64,000 bases of DNA from Epiperipatus broadwayi (Eukaryota; Onychophora; Udeonychophora; Euonychophora; Peripatidae). The translations under genes and the position numbers were made by a program. The DNA is taken from positions 1,116,001 through 1,180,000 of the forward strand of contig JAQFVV010006255.1 in the NCBI GenBank assembly GCA_028023455.1, written 5' to 3'. Under the pieces are notes generated by a model. The model did no database searches. It saw only the letters and a program-made list of their open reading frames with translations, and had not been told where the DNA came from. Shown piece by piece: positions 11,818 to 22,902 of the stretch. Positions within the stretch are counted from its first letter, which is position 1; every line of letters begins with the position of its first letter.

Positions 11818-11958
11818 ATTCTGAATTTTTTAACAAATCACTTCACAGTCTCCAAATGAAGCTGCATTCGTGTGACCCAGATCCTTGTCAGCATGAAAGT
11901 TTATGCAAATTAGATCCAATTCAAGGTGCATATTGTCAGTGTAATTCTACTTTTACAG
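11818..11958 (+). CDS. Exon: first EGF-like domain (five of six cysteines)
   Basis: A 141-nt exon, phase 1 at both borders. It begins after the acceptor tatatag and ends ACAG|gtgagg. The encoded peptide has a 17-residue linker and then an EGF-like domain: CDPDPCQHESLC, nine residues, CQCNSTFTG. Only cysteines 1 to 5 lie here; the sixth is supplied by the first residues of the exon at 57474 (IFCQL). The C5/C6 interruption by a phase 1 intron repeats exactly at the later EGF. EGF modules mediate protein contacts outside the cell. No calcium-binding signature is apparent. Two alternative splice borders were tested and fail because they lead to stop codons. Confidence 0.88.
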
Positions 11959-12388
11959 GTGAGGTAAGATCCAAATTTCAAAAGTTTGGTAAATACTTTT
12001 TATAAAATGTTTGTTTTGTTCAACTTCGATGTATTTTAAATGCGGAATAAATGTGAAAATTTTCATTTCAATACTTTAATTATTAGTCTAATTTAAATAC
12101 ATTAATGTAATCCATCATTTTTTACCCTGTTTTTATAATATATTTAATTTGTACATTTTGTTATATGATAAAAATATTTAATATTTTGTTGTCAGTCAGT
12201 TTGCGTGTGAGTATATATATATATATGTGTGTGTATATTAAAATAAAGATTTTCACGAGTTATAGATATAAATAACACATTATTTAGGTTTATCCGTGTA
12301 TTATTTATTGTACTAAAAATATATACCAACATTTTGACACATCACCATCAACTGATTTATGAATATTATAAAAATAGTTGTAGATGTA

Positions 12389-12800
12389 TTATAAACATTG
12401 GTGTATAACAATATTGAAAGTTCTACCAATAGAAAACAGATAGAAATCATAAAACTCAAAAACTATTTGGATTAATGGTTTTTTAAAAAAAATCTTCCAA
12501 ATAGAAGGTATTTTACATGTATCATCATATTTGTTGATACAAAATGGCTTTTTAGTGGTCTCAATGGCTTCTTTGAGTTTACATTTGCTGGAGAGTAACA
12601 CATCTGAAAAGGATTCTAATGTTATGATTGTATCCATAGCATGTTGTGGGAGTGCTGATGATGATGAGTGATTCTTGACTGCATTAACATGTTCATCTCT
12701 TCTAGAATTGATGCAACGATTGCTCACATTTAAAACTCTACAGATGCCACATGAAGTTTCATCATCTCCATGGATTTCTTAAAGAATTGAGTCTTTAGTC
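12389..12800 (-). pseudogene. Penelope-like element 3' end (GIY-YIG tail), minus strand
   Basis: The minus frame ending at 12389 reads NSRRDEHVNAVKNHSSSSA, HAMDTIITLESFSDVLLSSK, then KLKEAIETTKKPFCINKYDD. This is the C-terminal nuclease half of a PLE: an R-x-x-H helix, an H-A-x-x-x-GH region, then K-x-x-EA with the catalytic-type glutamate. The + strand copy at 13500-13830 encodes the same blocks (INAIRNEHVNVI, LLHAMDMGHNIDF, YKLIEAT). Upstream sequence towards 12800 is out of frame. 5'-truncated; not functional. Confidence 0.7.
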
Positions 12801-12879
12801 TCAAAATGTCATTAATTTTTTGATGAGTAGCATGTATTGTTTTTCTTTTTTTTTTTTGTTTTCTATACTCTGATGAATT

Positions 12880-13860
12880 TAGTCATTTCAGAGGTATTTC
12901 CTTATTTATTTATGGAGTACATAGAAATTCATGCTTTAGAGTCAGCACTTTTACAACCTTTTGTTTCGTTCAGATATATAGATGACATGTTTATTCTCTA
13001 GCAACATCCTCATATTAATTTTACAATGAAAACAGAAACTGATGACAAACTTCTCTTTTTTAATGTACTCATTACCAAGAAACAGAATTTTTTTTATCTT
13101 TTTTAGAAAAACTATACTCATGACAATACCTACATTTTTTATCTCATCATTATCCAGCTCAAATATTTTCTGTAGCAAAAATATTTTCACTACAGCAATT
13201 AACCTTTTACATAAATCACATCTAGAAGAAGTAAATCATGTAAATAATGTCTTATTAGCTAATGGTTGTAATAATAGGATTTTATGCCAAACCTTCATTC
13301 AAGTCCTAAACAATCAAAATAAGACTTAAAAGAAAGAAGAAACAACTATTAGAGTTTGTATTTCTTATATAAAAGAAACTAAAGACAATATTGAATGGAT
13401 TTTAAAACATTATAATCTAAAATTATATACATATATTATTTACCAAAAACTTAGTAAAAATTCTATCCAAGTCTAAAGACTCAATCCCTCTTGAAATCAT
13501 ATATGAAATTTTACGCAACATCAATGCTATAAGAAATGAACATGTTAATGTAATTAGGCAGGATTCATCAAGAGCAACACTCCTTCTCCATGCTATGGAT
13601 ATGGGTCATAATATTGATTTTTCTAACACCAGAATCCTATCCAGATATCACACTCTTCAACAATATAAGTTAATAGAAGCCACTTAAATCCTTAAAAGGC
13701 CACAAACATAATGATGCATGTAAAATATCTTTTACTTGGAAGAATTTTTTAAAAACCATTAATCTAAATAGTTTCTATTTTTTATTACTTCTAACTGTTT
13801 TCTATTGGTAGAACATTCAACATCAATGTTTACATTATTTTTATGAAGTTTTTCTTAACA
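12880..13860 (+). pseudogene. Penelope-like element, RT end and nuclease, plus strand
   Basis: From about 12960 the + strand reads LQPFVSFRYIDDMFIL (RT motif C, YIDD retained), NFTMKTETDDKLLFFNVLI (the F-T-M-x-x-E...L-P-F-L-D-V motif that follows it in PLEs), and further on the same nuclease blocks as the minus copy. Stops and shifts occur throughout. The two PLE copies lie head to head with their 3' ends outward, and their outer 150 bp are recognisably inverted copies (GTTTTCTATTGGTAGAAC at 13798 against its complement at 12419). Confidence 0.7.
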
Positions 13861-14004
13861 TTCATTATCCAGTGTATCCAACCAAAACTTCAGTACACCG
13901 ATGAATGTGGTTAATATTTTATTTATATATATATAATGAAATGAAACTAGTTAATGTTATAAAATTTAGAATAATATTAATTATATCAAATATATATGTA
14001 ATTT

Positions 14005-14205
14005 ATTTTAAATAGTTTTTGAGTTAAACCATGTGTTATTTTTGCTTACTTCCCAACATTTTGATGAAATAGCATCCACAATTGTCAACCTTGACAATGG
14101 TATATGTTATTTCATCAAAATGAACAATGATGGGTGCTATTTCATCAAAATATTGGGAAGTAAACCAAAATAACACACAGTTCAACTCAAAAACTACTTT
14201 ATTTA
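14005..14205. mobile_element. Foldback element of about 200 bp
   Basis: Arms with AGTTTTTGAGTTAAACCATG and ACTTCCCAACATTTTGATGA on the left and their complements on the right; the inner loop repeats part of the arm once more (ATTTCATCAAAATGAACAAT). The minus open frame here is the arm translation, not a gene. Confidence 0.75.
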
Positions 14206-15134
14206 CATCATGTAACCATGAAAACATTAAGTATAATTAATCTTATAAAATTTAGAATATTAATTATATCAATAAATCTTAAGTTAATTATTGTTTATGT
14301 ATTATTTTCAAATATTATTTGTTCAACAAATAAAAAGCTAATTGTTGTAAATATTAGAATTCCATGCAAAAAAATTTAATGAAGAAGCTATTATCATACA
14401 TAGTTAATCAGTAAATTAGTACTGTATAAGTTTGAATTAATTAGGTGCTTAAACAAAACATGAGTTATTCATAAATCCCCCATCATGTGTCTATGCTTAG
14501 TAATACTTAGTAATCAATGGGAAATATAGTTTAAAGTATACTAAAGCTTAAACTATATTTTTTTTTTAGTTTCATCTTAGCATTAGTAAATATATCTTTG
14601 TATCCCAATTGCATGTTTTAATTTCATTTTCAATAATTTATGCTTTACCATTTCTTGATAATAAATATGCTAATCTAACAAATTATACTTAATTTCATAA
14701 GTCTGTTTATAGTGATGGTTGCTTTGTATTTCTGCAGCTATTGATATCAAAACATGTTCAGTTGTTTTAAGTATTTTCCTTTCTATATGTTCTATGAGAG
14801 TAATGAAACTTCTCTTACATTTCTCATTTGAAATGGAGCATGAGTTATTAGATTTATTTTTTTAACTCATTTTTCTTAAAAATATTTTTTGCCTTAGCAA
14901 TTTGCATAGATAATTTTCAGTTTTAAAAATTTGCATATTTTACATACAGATCAAATACTGATGCAAATCTGATTTTTAAGTCATGCTTATGTGCCGCTTT
15001 ATGTTCATAATTTCAACATTAATTATATTAATACAATTATATAACTAAATATTAAGCTGTCAGAAGCATTATAAACTAATTATAGCTCAATATTTGTTTA
15101 TATCATTAATATTGATATAATGAAAATGTGTGGT

Positions 15135-15345
15135 CTGCTCTTGTATGAATTGTAATATATGTTAAGTGCTCTGGAATGCAGTAATAGAAAAGCTTAGCAG
15201 AGTAAAAGTATAATGGTTTAGCACTTTTGAAGACTTAGGGTATCCTCATATTAAGACACAATAAGCCCTCAAAAGCACTAAGGCATCATATTTTTATTCT
15301 GCTCAGCTGCTTTGTTGCTGTATTCCAGCACACTTAACATAAATA
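15135..15345. mobile_element. Foldback element of about 210 bp
   Basis: GTTAAGTGCTCTGGAATGCA on the left is mirrored by TGTATTCCAGCACACTTAAC on the right; the inner part (CTTAGCAGAGTAAAAGTATA) also pairs. Arms about 70 bp with point differences. No coding capacity. Confidence 0.75.
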
Positions 15346-15379
15346 ATATTACCATATAATACTAAATTGTCCAAGCACT

Positions 15380-15545
15380 TTACTATTGTTACACAATGCT
15401 TTATTTACCATGCTTTCTTACAGTTTACAATTTTAATTCCCCAGCAATCTTCTTCAGAACTTTATATCTTGTAACCTCAAGTGTTACAATCAAATTTAGT
15501 ATTATATGGTATATATTTGGCAATGCAATAAGAAAGAGCAGTTGT
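15380..15545. mobile_element. F2 family fragment
   Basis: CCCCAGCAATCTTCTTCAGA and the nearby GGCAATGCAATAAGAAAGAG match the F2 elements at 1690-1800 and 56570-56700. Only part of the hairpin is kept. Confidence 0.5.
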
Positions 15546-16335
15546 CATATGTAATATTGATGTACTAAATATTATAATGTTGATGTCACTTTTATATATA
15601 TATAAATCAATAACCATTAAAAATTTTACATTTATGTGTATATTTTTACATTTGAGATAAATAATTATCACAAAAATACGAATTAAAAAATTATTTCTAA
15701 ATAGAAGCTTTTGAACTGTAAAAACCACAGCCAGAAAATAGCAATATCAAGAAAACAATTATCAGATGTAACAACAACATAAAATATTTTAGATATTTTA
15801 TTTTTCAAATGTAAAAATATGAACTTTCAGTACTCTAGTAATAATATTATTGATATTATACTAATATCTAATCATATTAATGATAAGAAATAGTACAAAT
15901 ATTTTTAGAAACATAATGAAAGTTTTATAATGTTAAGTTTTAAAATAATTTGCCATTATAAACATTTACTTTGTAAACATTATTTTATAAAAATATTTAA
16001 TATTGATTTTTATACTACTATTTATCAGAGATATTTTTTAATTATCAATTATTAGAAAATTTAAATCCTACTTTTTTTATTTTATAATATATTTATTCAC
16101 TATGTGTAGTTTTGTTTCAGCTGCTTATAAAACATATTATTATTATGTGTATTAATACCCAATATAAAGCAAGTCATAAAACAGACTTTGCAAAACACTA
16201 AATAATTGTATAATATTTCGAATATAAAATGAGTTATAGAAATTATTCTACATTTGCGATATTCCTTAAATGCAATTTATTCGTTAATTACAAATCAAGA
16301 TGATAATTATTCTGTTATACTACTTACTTTTATTA
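15546..16335. other. AT-rich intronic DNA, nothing recognised
   Basis: No domain motif, repeat family member or convincing exon seen. Confidence 0.5.
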
Positions 16336-16339
16336 AGTT

Positions 16340-16590
16340 TTTATAGATATAATAAACACCTCCATACTTCCCCATTCTTTTTAAATTCACTTAAATAAAG
16401 ATATAATAAAAGACAAAAGACCCCCAATGTGCATTTCGTGCTGAACCAGCACTCATCAAAATCAGATATATTAATCTTTAACTGAGGTTTAAAGTTTATA
16501 TCTGTGCTAGAGATAATCTCTAGTTTCGATAAAAGTTGTGAGTGGCGGAAGTTTGACAATGGTAAATGAAAATATAACAATTAAGTTTTT
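16340..16590 (-). mobile_element. Reverse copy of the 4341-4690 repeat
   Basis: CCATACTTCCCCATTCTTTT, then GAACCAGCACTCATCA, then GTTGTGAGTGGCGGAAGTTT and GACAATGGTAAATGAAAATA follow in the order expected for the reverse complement of 4440-4690. Internal sequence differs, so this is a second, rearranged copy. Confidence 0.6.
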
Positions 16591-17084
16591 ACTATAAAGT
16601 TTATCACTTCATTTTTTAACCCTCATACAAATGTCTTTATTGAAATTATGTCTCTTTTCATAAAGTAAAACTTGCTTACATTCTTATTTATTATTATTTA
16701 ATTCATTTCATTATTTAAACTTACAATTTTTAGGAACTTTTTTTTCCCAATTTATATATGGAATATGGCTGTGGATTAATGATAAAACAGCCATAAACAA
16801 TCACTGCATGAAAGAAGCTTCTCCTGCATCTCATCACAGAAGAAAAGCTGATGAAAAAAGATATTGCTTACTAGTTTAGTCATCTGATGTTATAGAAGAT
16901 TTGATGGATTTTTTTCTTTAGTTATTTTATTCTAAGTAAGAATAGATAAAGATCACTAGGCTGTCTACAAGCTAGATATCTCAAAAAAATTTAAACTTGC
17001 TTAAAAATCTTCAGCTTAAAATTTAAAAACTCAGTTTCAATCATGTTTGAACTCCAGGCCATGAGCATCTCAATTTTTTAGAAT

Positions 17085-17336
17085 CTGTATTTTAATATTG
17101 AAATACAGTTATAATATATACATGACCTAGATGCAATTAAAGGGAATTTGAACTCAGACTTTCAGGCTTCTACAATTATCCATTCTATCCAATATAACTG
17201 ATACACATGTCCACATACATAAAATAAAGGGAAATGCTCTCCAATATACATATTTTGTGCTGAACCAGCACTCATCAGTTGGTCCAGATCATCATCATCC
17301 ACACATATATGACTGAGAACTGAATATATATATATA

Positions 17337-17375
<39 letters not shown>

Positions 17376-17560
17376 TGATATGGACCAACTGATGAGTGCT
17401 GGTTCAGCACAAAATATGTATATTGGAGATCATTTGTCTTTTTCACATGTATGAGGTCATGTATATTTGTTATACTGGTGAGAGTGGATGACTGTAGGGA
17501 GCTTGAAAGTCTGGGTTCAAATCCCCTTTAATTACATCTAAGTATATACATTATAATTGT
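17085..17560. mobile_element. F3 foldback, compact palindromic copy
   Basis: The left arm (GGGAATTTGAACTCAGACTT, TCCAATATACATATTTTGTG, GAACCAGCACTCATCAGTTG) pairs almost base for base with the right arm to about 17560 (ATCATTTGTCTTTT and GTCTGGGTTCAAATCC at its end). The loop is a TATG/(GT)n/(GA)n simple repeat at 17325-17375. The right arm read forward resembles a tRNA 5' half and T arm: TTGTTATACTGG-like A box at about 17468 and GGTTCAAATCC as a B box at about 17514. A tRNA-derived SINE head in inverted orientation is the best reading; it is not a functional tRNA. Confidence 0.7.
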
Positions 17561-17579
17561 ATTTCAATATTATGTATTC

Positions 17580-18025
17580 AGCCTGTATCCTATCCATCCC
17601 TCTTCAGTCTATTTAAATGGACATATTAAGGTCCTACATATGAGAGGTCAGATTGACTTAAGATAAACATGGATATGCCTATAATATTGGCATCATCAAA
17701 GGATTTGAGCATTCTATCATCAGATTTTTAGTAATATGAATAGCTGAATAGTTGAAGATTGGAGAGGATTGAAACTTGCCCATTAAAGTTTGTAGATTTG
17801 CTACCTTAATATAAAACTGAGCATTGATCATATATATATGGGTGTGTGCGATTATGATCCAGACCAATTGATGAGTGCTGGTTCAGCATGAAATATGTAA
17901 ATTGAAGGATCATTTGTCTTTTTGACATGTATATGGCCATGTGTATTGGTTATATTGGATAGAGTGGATGACTGTAGAGAGCTTGAAAGTCTGGCCTCAA
18001 ATTCCCTTGAATTAAATCTATATTT
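17580..18025 (+). mobile_element. F3 element, right half
   Basis: Matches the right half of the F3 copies at 3480-3890 and 28840-29130: TGGACATATTAA, CATTCTATCATCAGATTTTT, CATTAAAGTTTG, GACCAATTGATGAGTGCTGG, then the tRNA-like arm with GGTTATATTGGATAGAGTGG and CTCAAATTCCC. The left arm is missing or supplied by the neighbouring copy at 17085-17560. Confidence 0.6.
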
Positions 18026-18773
18026 TAGTAACGCCAATAAGAATATATTTATTCGTTTGCATTTTGACATACAGTAGTGTTCTGAAATTATAAGATATTA
18101 ATTAGAATGCAAGCTGTCATTACATTGATTTTTCTATTTTAAGATAATTATCTTTTATTCAGTCTAAAAAAAAAAGCAATTAAAAAATAGTCCAAAAATG
18201 GAAAAGCTGATGTTTATCATTTTAACTGGCGGAATATAGTTTTAATATATATAAAACACGCTTATTTTTATTTATCAAAACACACTCATATTTGCTGGGA
18301 TGTGCTTTAGAAAATACTTCTTGCTATTGTTGTGAGCCAACAACTCAGAGGAATATAATAGCACTTTTCCTATACTTTCCTGGTATATTTCTTGAAGTGA
18401 AGAAAATTGAAATGAAAATAACTGTATAGGTTGATAAATTAAAGGCATATTAAAAAGCAAAAATATTAGAAAAGTATAAATTTTAAAAAAGTAGAATTTA
18501 TGTATAAAAAGGTTTTTAGTGAATTAAAATGTGAACTGACAAAAATGAATGAGAGTGATTAAAAGGGAAAAACAGAAAAATGGATTATAAAGATATTAGA
18601 TTTGATTTAATAATTAGTAGAATTTAATTAGGAAAAACATCGCGTTATAGTGAACCAATAATTGAAAATAGAAATAATAATTTAATTAATAAAGACAATA
18701 TAATGAATGAAATAAAAAAAATAATATATGAATAGAAACATAAATAAAGACTTGTTACTTACTATCATGCTTT

Positions 18774-18965
18774 GGCCTATCTCAATAGTAATTTATTTAC
18801 AAGTATTTAGTGTTGGCTAAGCACAAACTTAATTAAGATGTGTTTTGTTTATTTTTTTTCCTTATATATATATGTGTGCTGTATTATGTATACCATACAT
18901 TAATAGAGAAAAAATTGTTTAAGGTTAGCTCCATTTATTTAAATGTAAAACTTTTTTAAAATGTA
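18774..18965 (+). mobile_element. LTR-like direct repeat A, first part
   Basis: Matches the start of repeat B (24594-24780): CTATCTCAATAGTA against CTATCTCAGTAGTA, TATTTAGTGTTGG in both, then CATTAATAGAGAAAAAA in both. The match breaks at about 18965 and resumes at about 20964, so the repeat is split by the insertion between them. Boundaries are estimated by eye. Confidence 0.6.
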
Positions 18966-20366
18966 TTAAAACAGGCAAAACTCTCCATACACGACTGGGC
19001 ATATCCCTGTAGATAGAGTGTAGTGAGAGTGACTTGGTCAGCTGGAGCCATTGGTTGGAAGCAGAACAACTGTCTTAGATTCCCAATGTGAGTTTTAGGA
19101 TTTTCTCCTATTTCCCCTTTGAACATTTTTACTTGGATCAATTTTGTCAAGTAAGTTTGCCCATTGGTTAGCTAATCTCATTGAGACCCCACTTCTTTCT
19201 GCTATACTTCCCTTACTAGTACGTTTTTCATTTATTGATACTACTGGCTCACTACTTTCTCTTCTCAGTTTTACAAGGGTGGACTGTATCTCTTTATGTT
19301 GGGTTTCTACTATATCAGCTATCACCTGGACTTCACCATCCCTCTTTCTACTCTGTGTTACATTAAACCCTTTACTATCCATTTGATCTACCACAGCTAA
19401 CTTTGCTAAGACTATAGCTGCCTTCCTGACCTGTTGAGTACCTTCCTCTATTGTACTCTTTGTAATGGCTTTCAATCTCTGGGGCTCCTTTTGCTCTCTT
19501 TCCTGTCTCTCTATTCTATTTTTTCACCCCTGGATATCCTTCTTTATCGCTACCCTCTCTTTGTTATCCAGCTTATTTCCATATTCTAAGTTATCCTTAA
19601 TTTCATATACTGCCTCCTGTATTAGGCCCTTAATATTTTCACCTTGCTTTTCTTGACAGATCCATTCCTCATCTAACTCTTGATGAATATGGTATATGGC
19701 CCCCTGGAAAGTTGCTTCTTGCTTACCCCTCTTATCATGAGCCAGTATTATTTTTCCCTTCAAGGTCTGAATAACCTCCAAGGTTTCCTTTTTGTGGTCC
19801 TCCAGGAGTTTCTCAAACATATCATTTACTTTCTCATACTTTCTTCTACAGTCTCTGGATAATCTTTCCGTTCTTTCTTCCCAGGCATGAAACTTTTTTT
19901 TTATTTTTCTCTCTCTTACTTCTGCTTCATTTCTTTCTCCTTCCTTCTTATTTCCTTTTCCTGCTTTTCACACCTTTCTTTCTCTTCACTTTTTTCTTTT
20001 TCTTGCTCTTATTTCCTTTTTCTGCTTTTCCCTTTCAAACTTTTCCTCCAACCCTATCAACTTGGATAGCAAGAGCTACTGTATGTCTATACTCATCACT
20101 TTTCGAGATTCTGGTTCTGGCATCTCTTTGGATGACTGTCTAGAGTACACACGGCTACCTACAGTTTCCTCTGAGCACAGATCTATGTTCATTTCTTCTT
20201 CCATCTCCCCTTTTATACTACTATTATTTCTTACAATTTCTCTTTCAGACCTGAGTATCTTGCCTTTATCCCTGCCTTCCTTCCCTGTCTTCTCTTCACT
20301 CCCTACATTTGCCTCTTCCTCCCTATCTCTTACTATTTGGTCTTCAGTGTTTTCCTCCATTTCCAT
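18960..20366 (-). pseudogene. Gag-like / coiled-coil retroelement coding remnant
   Basis: Minus-strand open stretches follow each other in shifting frames: an acidic, charged N-terminal part (20366-20076, e.g. MEMEENTEDQIVRDREEEAN), a lysine/glutamate-rich coiled coil to about 19880, a helical piece (MFEKLLEDHKKETLEVIQTL, 19820-19524), another (19475-19095, with VRKAAIVLAKLAVVDQ), and finally MFKGEIGENPKTHIGN ... LTTLYLQGYAQS at 19123-18990. The last piece resembles the F-x-G ... A-x-x-x-L ... L-x-G-x-A stretch of retrotransposon Gag capsid. It runs into the F1-like end at 18990-18968 and is thus truncated. Several frameshifts and stops make it a remnant. The Gag call rests on that motif only. 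Confidence 0.5.
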
Positions 20367-20963
20367 CTCTAATTCTTTTTACCTTATTTAATTTTGTTTT
20401 ACCTTTCTCTCTCAATGGCTTAATTGCTATCTACCCCACAAGAAACAGTCACAGTGTCTTCCTCCCACCTTTATTCAGGGTACTTCAAACTCAGCCTTGT
20501 CTTACTTATTCTATGCCATTAATTATATATAACATAATAAATAATTATTAATAGTTAAATTAATACAAAAAATTTCTTACCCTTGTTTTTTTTAATGCAG
20601 AGCTTCTTATCTAGTTTTATGCTTAATCCATGATTGCTGTAATTCATGACTTCTAAATTTTATCTCCAAGCATGCATATATTATATAGATTATCTTGCCC
20701 AATAATTGTACCTTCATAGCTCAATTCAATTTTCAAATCATTTAATAGGTCCTTTAAATTTTTCCAATGGATAACAATTTTATGTAAGGATGGTTTTAAA
20801 TTTATTCAAATCATCCTCAGATGCCAATTATCTGTGGATGGTATAAATAATATAGTATTAGGAGCTAATAATCCCTCTATGCATCATAATATATTCCAAA
20901 TTGGGATGTGGCCATAGTGAGTTTAGTTTAAATATAAATTGACATGTGATATTTATTGGCTTA
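18966..20963 (-). mobile_element. 2-kb insertion with F1-type ends and gag-like coding
   Basis: It interrupts LTR-like repeat A. Read on the minus strand it starts with TTAAGCCAATAAATATCACA, like the AAACCATTAAACATCACATG start of F1 elements, and ends in GTATGGAGAGTTTTGCCTGT, like the F1 end. The interior differs in composition from its surroundings (more G+C, purine-rich on the minus strand) and encodes the coiled-coil and gag-like frames listed next. It could be a longer member of the F1 family or an older retroelement flanked by F1-like ends; no transposase or RT is visible. Confidence 0.5.
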
Positions 20964-22902
20964 AAATGTATGCATTAAAGCCAATTTTTTTAACTTTTTA
21001 TAAAATATTTTTTTACATACTTCAGAAACAATACTTAATCTTAAAATGTTTTTTTTTATCAATTCTAATCAGTTCATTATACAAAGTCTGTGTTTTGTTT
21101 CATTAAGTATTGTTATCTGGAAAATTTCAGATTATTGTAATTATAAATTTGTAATTTCTTAATTAAAATTGCTGGCTTATCCGAGTTAAAAATTTTAATC
21201 ACTGGTTTGCTAATTAAAGAGATTTTTGAAATTTGTGAGTGGACTAAGCAATGAACTTTAGGTCTATAAAAGACCAGCTGAAAAGTATATTTTAATACTG
21301 CTAATCCTACTGGTTCAGATGAGTCTGCTGATCCTGCTTGTATTTTGATTCAACTTGTTCATTATTTATTCTACTTATATACTACTGATTCTGCTATATT
21401 TATCTGTGCTCATCTCAGTGATGAACTCAGAACTTGGTCCAATGACTATGTTTAACAATATGCACTCCTAAAGCACCAGAAGTGAATCCACTCTTACCAT
21501 AAACTTGTAACAAGTATATGCTAGCCTTATCTGATAGCTAATAAAAATCCAGCCAACTATTGATATTTTAGATATTATCAAAGCAATGCACCTCTCCTCA
21601 CCATGAAATAAAAAAGACTCCAGAAATAATATTGACATGTCAGGTGTACACATTTATGTACTTCATCTGCACTGAAAGAATAATATCTCTTTACCCACTT
21701 TATTATGAACTTAAAACAAAATCTTTATATTAACTATTATTATTGAGATATATTAGTAAGCCAGTGATGTACATAAGGGATAATTTTATATTTGTTTTAT
21801 TTTTTTTTTATTTTTATATATGACATATATTATAATCATTTATTAATGTTTTATTAAAAACCTTCAATAACCCACAATAGTTTTTTTAAATTTATTTAAT
21901 TTTATTTTTCTCTCATAAAATTATAAGAAAAAAGTTATTTCAAAGAAACTAAAAGTAAGTTTGTTTCTTATCCACTTCCCCAATTGTTCAGACAATCTAA
22001 GTTAATTTGATAAGTATTGTGTATAATTAATAATACCTTAAAACTTATAAAATTTCTATTTGTAATGACAAGTATTGATGTGTGTATATAATTTTTTTAT
22101 ATATATGGTTGGCAGTTTTTTTTTTGTTATGTCATATGCATGTGTAAGTAAAATAGAAAGTTTTGCTTGTGTGTGTGCATGCATACGTAACATTATACAT
22201 TAGATACCACATGAAGGTTTATTTATATATTCAGCTTTTATTTATTCCTCTGCTTACCACTATATATAGGTGGCTTTTGATATTTTGCTTTAGGTTTAGC
22301 AATTGTTTGCCCATGCTCATTTCTATATGCTGTATTATATATTCCATTCTATGATTTATTTGTCATTGGAAATTGATGGTACATTTTTGATTGTAAAATA
22401 CTTAATCTCAGGGTTTTTTTATATGTAGTTCACTCTTTAAAACAGATTATTTATAAACCTTTTGATTATTTTTCTTTATATGTTTCTTTTGATGATTGGG
22501 ATCTTGGGTACTGCATATGAGCTTTGTTTAGCAATGTCAGCATATATGAGCCTGTCTAGTAATTAATCCTGCTGATTTTTGGTGCTGGATTAATATTATG
22601 TAGATAGATATATGCACACATCTGTGATTGTATAGTCTATGTAAAATTCCATTATTATAAACAGGATTAAAGTCAATATCATGGAGAAGAAGAATATAAT
22701 AAACTATCAGATGTCAATCAGTTTACTTAATTACTTTCAAAATGTTATTATTCTTTTAAACATCCTGTTAATTATATAACCTAAATGTTTAAACCTTATC
22801 ACTAATGTAAGCTTGTTATTTCATTATTAATAAATATTATGGTTGATTATTAGATTTGTCTGGCATTTGTTTACTGTTGGCTGCCCTGCCAATTGTTTAT
22901 TT
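20964..22902 (+). mobile_element. LTR-like direct repeat A, second part
   Basis: Matches 24795-26776 over its length: AATTAAAATTGCTGG, GACCAGCTGAAAAGTATATT against AACCAGCTGAAAAAGTATAT, TGTATTTTGATTCA, GCATATGAGCTTTGTTTAG, AGTAATTAATCCTG, CATTATTAATAAATATTA, and finally TAATTGTTTATTTTG. Many substitutions and indels separate the copies, so they are old. Repeat A ends in a CA at about 22902. Confidence 0.65.

Noticed and set aside
11828-11850. Alternative acceptor CTTCACAG inside the EGF 1 exon
   Set aside because: In phase 1 it reads into TGA after three codons, so it cannot join to the CUB exon.
11958-11966. Alternative donor GAG|gtaaga four codon positions beyond the chosen one
   Set aside because: It would be phase 0, and joining to 57474 in that phase meets a TGA within six codons; the phase 1 donor completes the EGF domain.
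13042-13329. Open frame of 95 codons on + and one on - over the PLE
   Set aside because: Out of frame with the recognisable RT and nuclease motifs; shadows of the degraded PLE.
17162-17446. Minus open frame across the F3 palindrome
   Set aside because: It reads through both arms and the simple-repeat loop; no motif.
17085-18025. CRISPR array
   Set aside because: The recurring motif comes from a few inverted copies of a transposon, with no regular spacers, in an animal genome.
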